The notes beneath the pieces were generated by a model. It did no database searches, was not told where the DNA came from, and worked only from the letters and a program-made list of their open reading frames with translations. The position numbers were made by a program, and so were the translations under genes. Of a stretch of 7,569 nucleotides of DNA, positions 4,624 to 7,569 are shown piece by piece. Source of the DNA: CAYZTD01 sp964473335 (GTDB lineage: Archaea > Thermoplasmatota > E2 > DHVEG-1); NCBI GenBank assembly GCA_964473335.1, contig CAYYOO010000065.1:1-7569 (forward strand), in the 5' to 3' direction. The first letter of the stretch is position 1. Each line of letters begins with the position of its first letter.

Positions 4624-5874
4624 TCATAGATTTAGAGGATATCTAAGAATACCTGCAATACCGCTAAAGGCAGAATAAAGCGAATCACCCTCTTCACTAC
4701 CAAGAGAGATTATCTCTACATTTGAGCTTGTACTATCAGCAAGATCAGATAGATCATCGATAAGATCTGTTTTATCTTTTATCTCCATTGGAGTTGGGGT
4801 AGCACATTTAGAACAATCTGGAGGTTCAAATTCCTCAAGATCCTCTTCTTTGATGGTTCTCACTTCAGAATAATTACAAGTTGGACATTCTAATTTCACT
4901 CTATATCTGCGTAAGTTTTCAGATAATAAAAGAGTGTCAACAGCACCCATCTGAAGTGCTTTTCTTACTTCTTTTTCGCCGTAGACAGAAAGATTTTCAT
5001 CGCCTTTAGTAACCTCTTTTAAAAATCTCTTCATCAGTTTCTTTTCTTTTGAAATTTTAAGATTGGTCCTTGTTTCAGCTGCAGCTGAAACAAGTTCTCT
5101 AAGTCCAAATTCATCAGTATAACCTGTATCAAAAGTATCAACAATCTTATCTTGAATTTCATAATGAAGGTATTCCTCTTCAACAAAATATTGCTTTGTA
5201 GGACCCGGACCACCTACAAAAATACCTTTTATATCTTTATGTTCTTTAAAGATATCGCTTGCTTTTTCTCCTGCTTTCTGAAACCATTCGTGAGCAGCAA
5301 TCTCAGTAAGACGCTCAAAACGACGCTGGGATTGACCTCCCTTTCCATGTTTACCTGGAACTTGTGAGGTCATATATTTTAAAAGTTCAACTCTGTTCCC
5401 TCTAAGAATTCCAACAGTACATTCCCTTCTATCGATTAAAAAAAGTCCATAGATCTCTTTTTCAGAAAGCATATCCTCAATAGGATCTAAATAAAAATCT
5501 GAATCACATCTATAAAGAAAGGTATTTATCTTCAAAGGAGGCTCAAGAACGTATTGAACCATCTCAGTTTGATCGCCACTAACACTTTTATGCCCAACAA
5601 AAAAAACAACTCCATTCTCTGGAGGTTTTTTAAAGGTCTTAAGTCTGCTAAGAATTGATTCAATTGCAGAGAGAACATTTTTTCTTGTTGATTTTGATTT
5701 AATATTTTGAGACTCAGAAAACTCATTTTTAAGATATGATGTTACATCTGATATCTGCTTAGATGGTGGAACATATAAAGAAATAAGCTCGGTATGACGG
5801 CCTTTACATTCTTTAATCTCCTCAAGAACCCGTTTAAGGTCGTATCTCTGTCTTTGAGATATCTCATCAGTCAT
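4624..5874 (-). CDS. prf1: Peptide chain release factor aRF1 (eRF1 family)
   Basis: aRF1 reads all three stop codons in the ribosomal A site and triggers peptide release, with EF1A-GTP as partner and ABCE1 afterwards. The 416-residue length is typical. The N domain carries the stop-codon elements NIKS (57-60, in SQNIKSKSTR) and YxCxxxF (Tyr121, Cys123, Phe127). The M domain carries the catalytic GGQ loop (Gly179-Gly180-Gln181 in GKHGKGGQSQRRFERL). The C domain (about 275-416) includes the zinc-ribbon cysteines Cys330, Cys333, Cys354 and Cys357, whose presence separates it from aPelota. All key residues are intact, so it should be functional. The start ATG is preceded at 8 nt by GTGGAG and matches the family N-terminus. 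The gene lies 35 nt after the aCPSF2-like gene on the same strand, suggesting one transcript. Its own stop is TGA; stops in the window are a mix of TAA and TGA, so there is no sign of recoding. Confidence 0.97.
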   Translation of the reverse strand: MTDEISQRQRYDLKRVLEEIKECKGRHTELISLYVPPSKQISDVTSYLKNEFSESQNIKSKSTRKNVLSAIESILSRLKTFKKPPENGVVFFVGHKSVSGDQTEMVQYVLEPPLKINTFLYRCDSDFYLDPIEDMLSEKEIYGLFLIDRRECTVGILRGNRVELLKYMTSQVPGKHGKGGQSQRRFERLTEIAAHEWFQKAGEKASDIFKEHKDIKGIFVGGPGPTKQYFVEEEYLHYEIQDKIVDTFDTGYTDEFGLRELVSAAAETRTNLKISKEKKLMKRFLKEVTKGDENLSVYGEKEVRKALQMGAVDTLLLSENLRRYRVKLECPTCNYSEVRTIKEEDLEEFEPPDCSKCATPTPMEIKDKTDLIDDLSDLADSTSSNVEIISLGSEEGDSLYSAFSGIAGILRYPLNL

Positions 5875-5882
5875 CTACAAAT

Positions 5883-5888
5883 CTCCAC
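5883..5888 (-). promoter_or_regulatory. Ribosome binding site GTGGAG for aRF1
   Basis: GTGGAG lies 8 nt before the aRF1 ATG in the 35-nt gap after the nuclease gene. No clear TATA box is spaced to serve this gene alone, which favours read-through from upstream. Confidence 0.55.
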
Positions 5889-5909
5889 GTATATAATAAA
5901 TCTCTATTA

Positions 5910-7160
5910 TCAAGCAATATCTACAATATCGCCGGTTCCTGGAACAAAGACCTGGGCAAATTCTTTTAATGGTTCAACAAGTGCCTCTCTATTTTCACTA
6001 TGCATAAGAACTATTTTTTCAGGATTGCATTTTCTTGCAAATTCGATTAACTCAGAATGGCCTGAATGAGCAGATAGATCATAGTAATTTACCTCACAGG
6101 ATACCTTTTCCTTCACTCCATAAAAATCAAGCATTCCAAAGTCCATTAGAAGCCTTGCATTACTATCAGGTACCTGATAACCAGTTAAAACAACTCCACT
6201 TTTTGGATCGTTTTTTAGTTTTGCCATATAACTAAGGACAGGACCGCCATCCATCATACCACTAGATGTTAGAATGACATCTGCTTTATCTAAGGCAAGT
6301 TTTCTTCCGTGATCAGAATGAACAAAATTAATAGAGTTAATTGCTTTTTTTAGGTTATTTGGATTGCGCAAATATCTTTTATGTTTTAAAAATATCTTTG
6401 ATACTTTCCTCCCCATTCCATCAAACCAAATGTTATATCCAGATTTTCTAAGAATCATTGCAATTTCTTGGGAGCGGGATACTGCAAATGCCGGAAGAAC
6501 TGCTTTTCCCCCTCTCTTTATGATTTCATCTATTTTATCAAGCATCTCTTTTTCAATTTCACTTCTTTTTTTAGGATGATCCCTACCTGCGTATGTTCCT
6601 TCAAGAAACATAATATCGCAGTCAACAGGTTTATTTCCCTTTACAATCCTAGTGTCATTTGTATTAATGTCCCCAGTAAAAAGTATTCTTTTATCTGAGA
6701 CTATTTCAAACATAAGTGAACCTGGGATGTGTCCTGCATCGTGAAACTTTATGTCTAAATCTTCGCCTATCATCCTATTTTGATTGGGTTTTACAGGAAT
6801 TATACTGTTTTTTGCTCTTTTCACTTCAGAATTACTATATGGCACTGCATATCCTTCGCTTTTAGCAATTTTTATTGAATCTTTATGAAGAAGATTTGAA
6901 ATCTCACCAGTCAAATTTGTAGTTATGATATTTGGATTATTATTTATAAAAAGCCAAGGTATCATACCTGAGTGATCAAGATGAGAATGAGTCAATAGAA
7001 CCATATCTATATCTGGTGGTTGCATAGGATATTCTGGTGGTTTTCCAGGGTTCATACCGTACTCAAAAAGCAGCCTACTGTCCTCTATATCAAGTACCAT
7101 AGAAAGCCTTCCGACTTCTTCGACTCCGCCTAGAAACTGAAATTTTATTCCTTTATTCAT
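5910..7160 (-). CDS. Beta-CASP metallo-beta-lactamase ribonuclease, aCPSF2 type
   Basis: A 416-residue cytoplasmic nuclease of the CPSF73/YSH1 group (COG1236). It lacks the N-terminal KH domains of aCPSF1 (FttA), which points to aCPSF2; some members act as RNA endo- or 5'-3' exonucleases. Catalytic motifs, numbered from the ATG at 7160: FLGGVEEVG (9-17); motif 2 HSHLDH (58-63); motif 3 His144 in DAGHIPGS; motif 4 Asp164 in FTGDIN; motif A Glu187 in LEGTYAGRDHP; the beta-CASP stretch FAVSRSQE (225-232) and SSGMMDGGPVLSY (299-311); motif B His365 in LSAHSGH; motif C His387 in LMHSE. All metal ligands are present, so it should be active. The frame extends to a TTG at 7214 overlapping the NfeD stop. 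The ATG at 7160 is preferred because family members begin just before FLGG and AAGGTT lies about 7 nt upstream of it, while the TTG has no usable site. It lies between the NfeD-like gene and aRF1. Confidence 0.92.
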   Translation of the reverse strand: MNKGIKFQFLGGVEEVGRLSMVLDIEDSRLLFEYGMNPGKPPEYPMQPPDIDMVLLTHSHLDHSGMIPWLFINNNPNIITTNLTGEISNLLHKDSIKIAKSEGYAVPYSNSEVKRAKNSIIPVKPNQNRMIGEDLDIKFHDAGHIPGSLMFEIVSDKRILFTGDINTNDTRIVKGNKPVDCDIMFLEGTYAGRDHPKKRSEIEKEMLDKIDEIIKRGGKAVLPAFAVSRSQEIAMILRKSGYNIWFDGMGRKVSKIFLKHKRYLRNPNNLKKAINSINFVHSDHGRKLALDKADVILTSSGMMDGGPVLSYMAKLKNDPKSGVVLTGYQVPDSNARLLMDFGMLDFYGVKEKVSCEVNYYDLSAHSGHSELIEFARKCNPEKIVLMHSENREALVEPLKEFAQVFVPGTGDIVDIA

Positions 7161-7210
7161 ATCAATTAACCTTGCCTTGGGAAAAAAGAAGGATTTATTA
7201 ATCTTTGGGG

Positions 7211-7510
7211 TCAATCCTTTTTTGCTTTAACTTTAAGAGTTGAGTATTCTCTGTCAATAATTATTACTTTTGTATCTTTCTCAATTGTTTCTTCAGAAGT
7301 TGCTTTCCAATATTCTCCTTTAAATTTAACATATCCTGGGCTTTCAGGGGTTATTCTATCTGTTGCAGTAGCTTTTTCACCAACAAAAACATTGGTTGCC
7401 TTTTTTCTTTTTATAACTTTTACAATTTTGTACAATAGAAACAAAAAGAAAATCGCAAGTAGTACAACAACTGCAATTACAACTATCAATGCATCCTGAA
7501 TCCAATCCAT
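7211..7510 (-). CDS. Short NfeD-type membrane protein: one helix plus C-terminal OB-fold
   Basis: A 99-residue protein with one membrane helix (about residues 7-31) followed at once by the positive stretch KVIKRKK, which predicts that the rest faces the cytoplasm. Residues about 42-96 look like the OB-fold (five-stranded barrel) of NfeD proteins: the 'VGEKATATDRITPESPGYVKFKGEYWKA' stretch, then IEKDTKVIIIDREYSTLKVKAK, with the typical Gly-x-Val..Gly-Glu-x-Trp-x-Ala spacing. Long NfeD proteins have a serine-protease domain and partner stomatin/SPFH proteins; this short form has neither protease nor a stomatin neighbour. The ATG at 7510 is preferred over the in-frame TTG at 7519: GGTTGAT, close to the archaeal GGTGAT ribosome binding site, ends 4 nt before it and overlaps the TTG. 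A weak TATA-like GTATATTT lies near 7550-7557. The gene is followed by the nuclease gene after 50 nt and is likely co-transcribed. Its role is unknown; a scaffold role in the membrane is a family guess. Confidence 0.78.
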   Translation of the reverse strand: MDWIQDALIVVIAVVVLLAIFFLFLLYKIVKVIKRKKATNVFVGEKATATDRITPESPGYVKFKGEYWKATSEETIEKDTKVIIIDREYSTLKVKAKKD

Positions 7511-7569
7511 TGTTATCAACCATTCCCTATTAGGATAACTTGGTATTAGAAATATACTTCCTATTAATA

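Noticed and set aside
5794..6235. Plus-strand open frames opposite aRF1 and the nuclease
   Set aside because: They are antisense to well-supported conserved genes and show no domain or start signals.

Overview
The window is AT-rich DNA from a euryarchaeon. The main evidence is a zinc-ribbon archaeal release factor aRF1, an archease, a beta-CASP nuclease of the aCPSF2 type, a two-wHTH regulator of the methanogen-type COG3398 group, archaeal TATA boxes, short leaders and GGTGA/GAGG ribosome binding sites. The low GC content, the regulator type and the DUF1858 protein would fit a methanogen-like lineage such as Methanofastidiosa or Methanobacteria. That placement is an impression from gene content and was not tested.

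Layout from left to right. Positions 1-632 (minus) hold a two-winged-helix regulator that runs off the left edge. Positions 747-953 (minus) encode a small CxxC DUF1858 protein. Positions 1021-1105 form a GC-rich, strongly foldable island in very AT-rich flanks, probably a small RNA or a structured leader; it is the least explained element here. Positions 1168-1584 (minus) encode archease, divergent from a stand-alone receiver-domain response regulator at 1682-2083 (plus). That gene converges on, with a 3-nt gap, a two-gene unit on the minus strand: an OPT-family transporter (2439-4487) overlapping by 14 nt a PqqD-like protein (2087-2452) that starts with TTG. Finally comes a minus-strand information-processing cluster: an NfeD-type membrane OB-fold protein (7211-7510), an aCPSF2-like beta-CASP nuclease (5910-7160) and aRF1 (4624-5874).

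How the genes may work together. The right-hand cluster joins RNA 3'-end processing or decay (aCPSF2) with translation termination (aRF1), and their 35-nt spacing suggests co-transcription. The OPT-PqqD pair suggests peptide handling, because PqqD domains bind peptides and OPT proteins move oligopeptides or metal chelates. Archease points to RtcB-dependent RNA ligation, but RtcB is not in the window. Once the partial left gene is counted, no gene-free stretch exceeds about 215 bp. No tRNA, rRNA, CRISPR array, transposon or prophage gene was seen.
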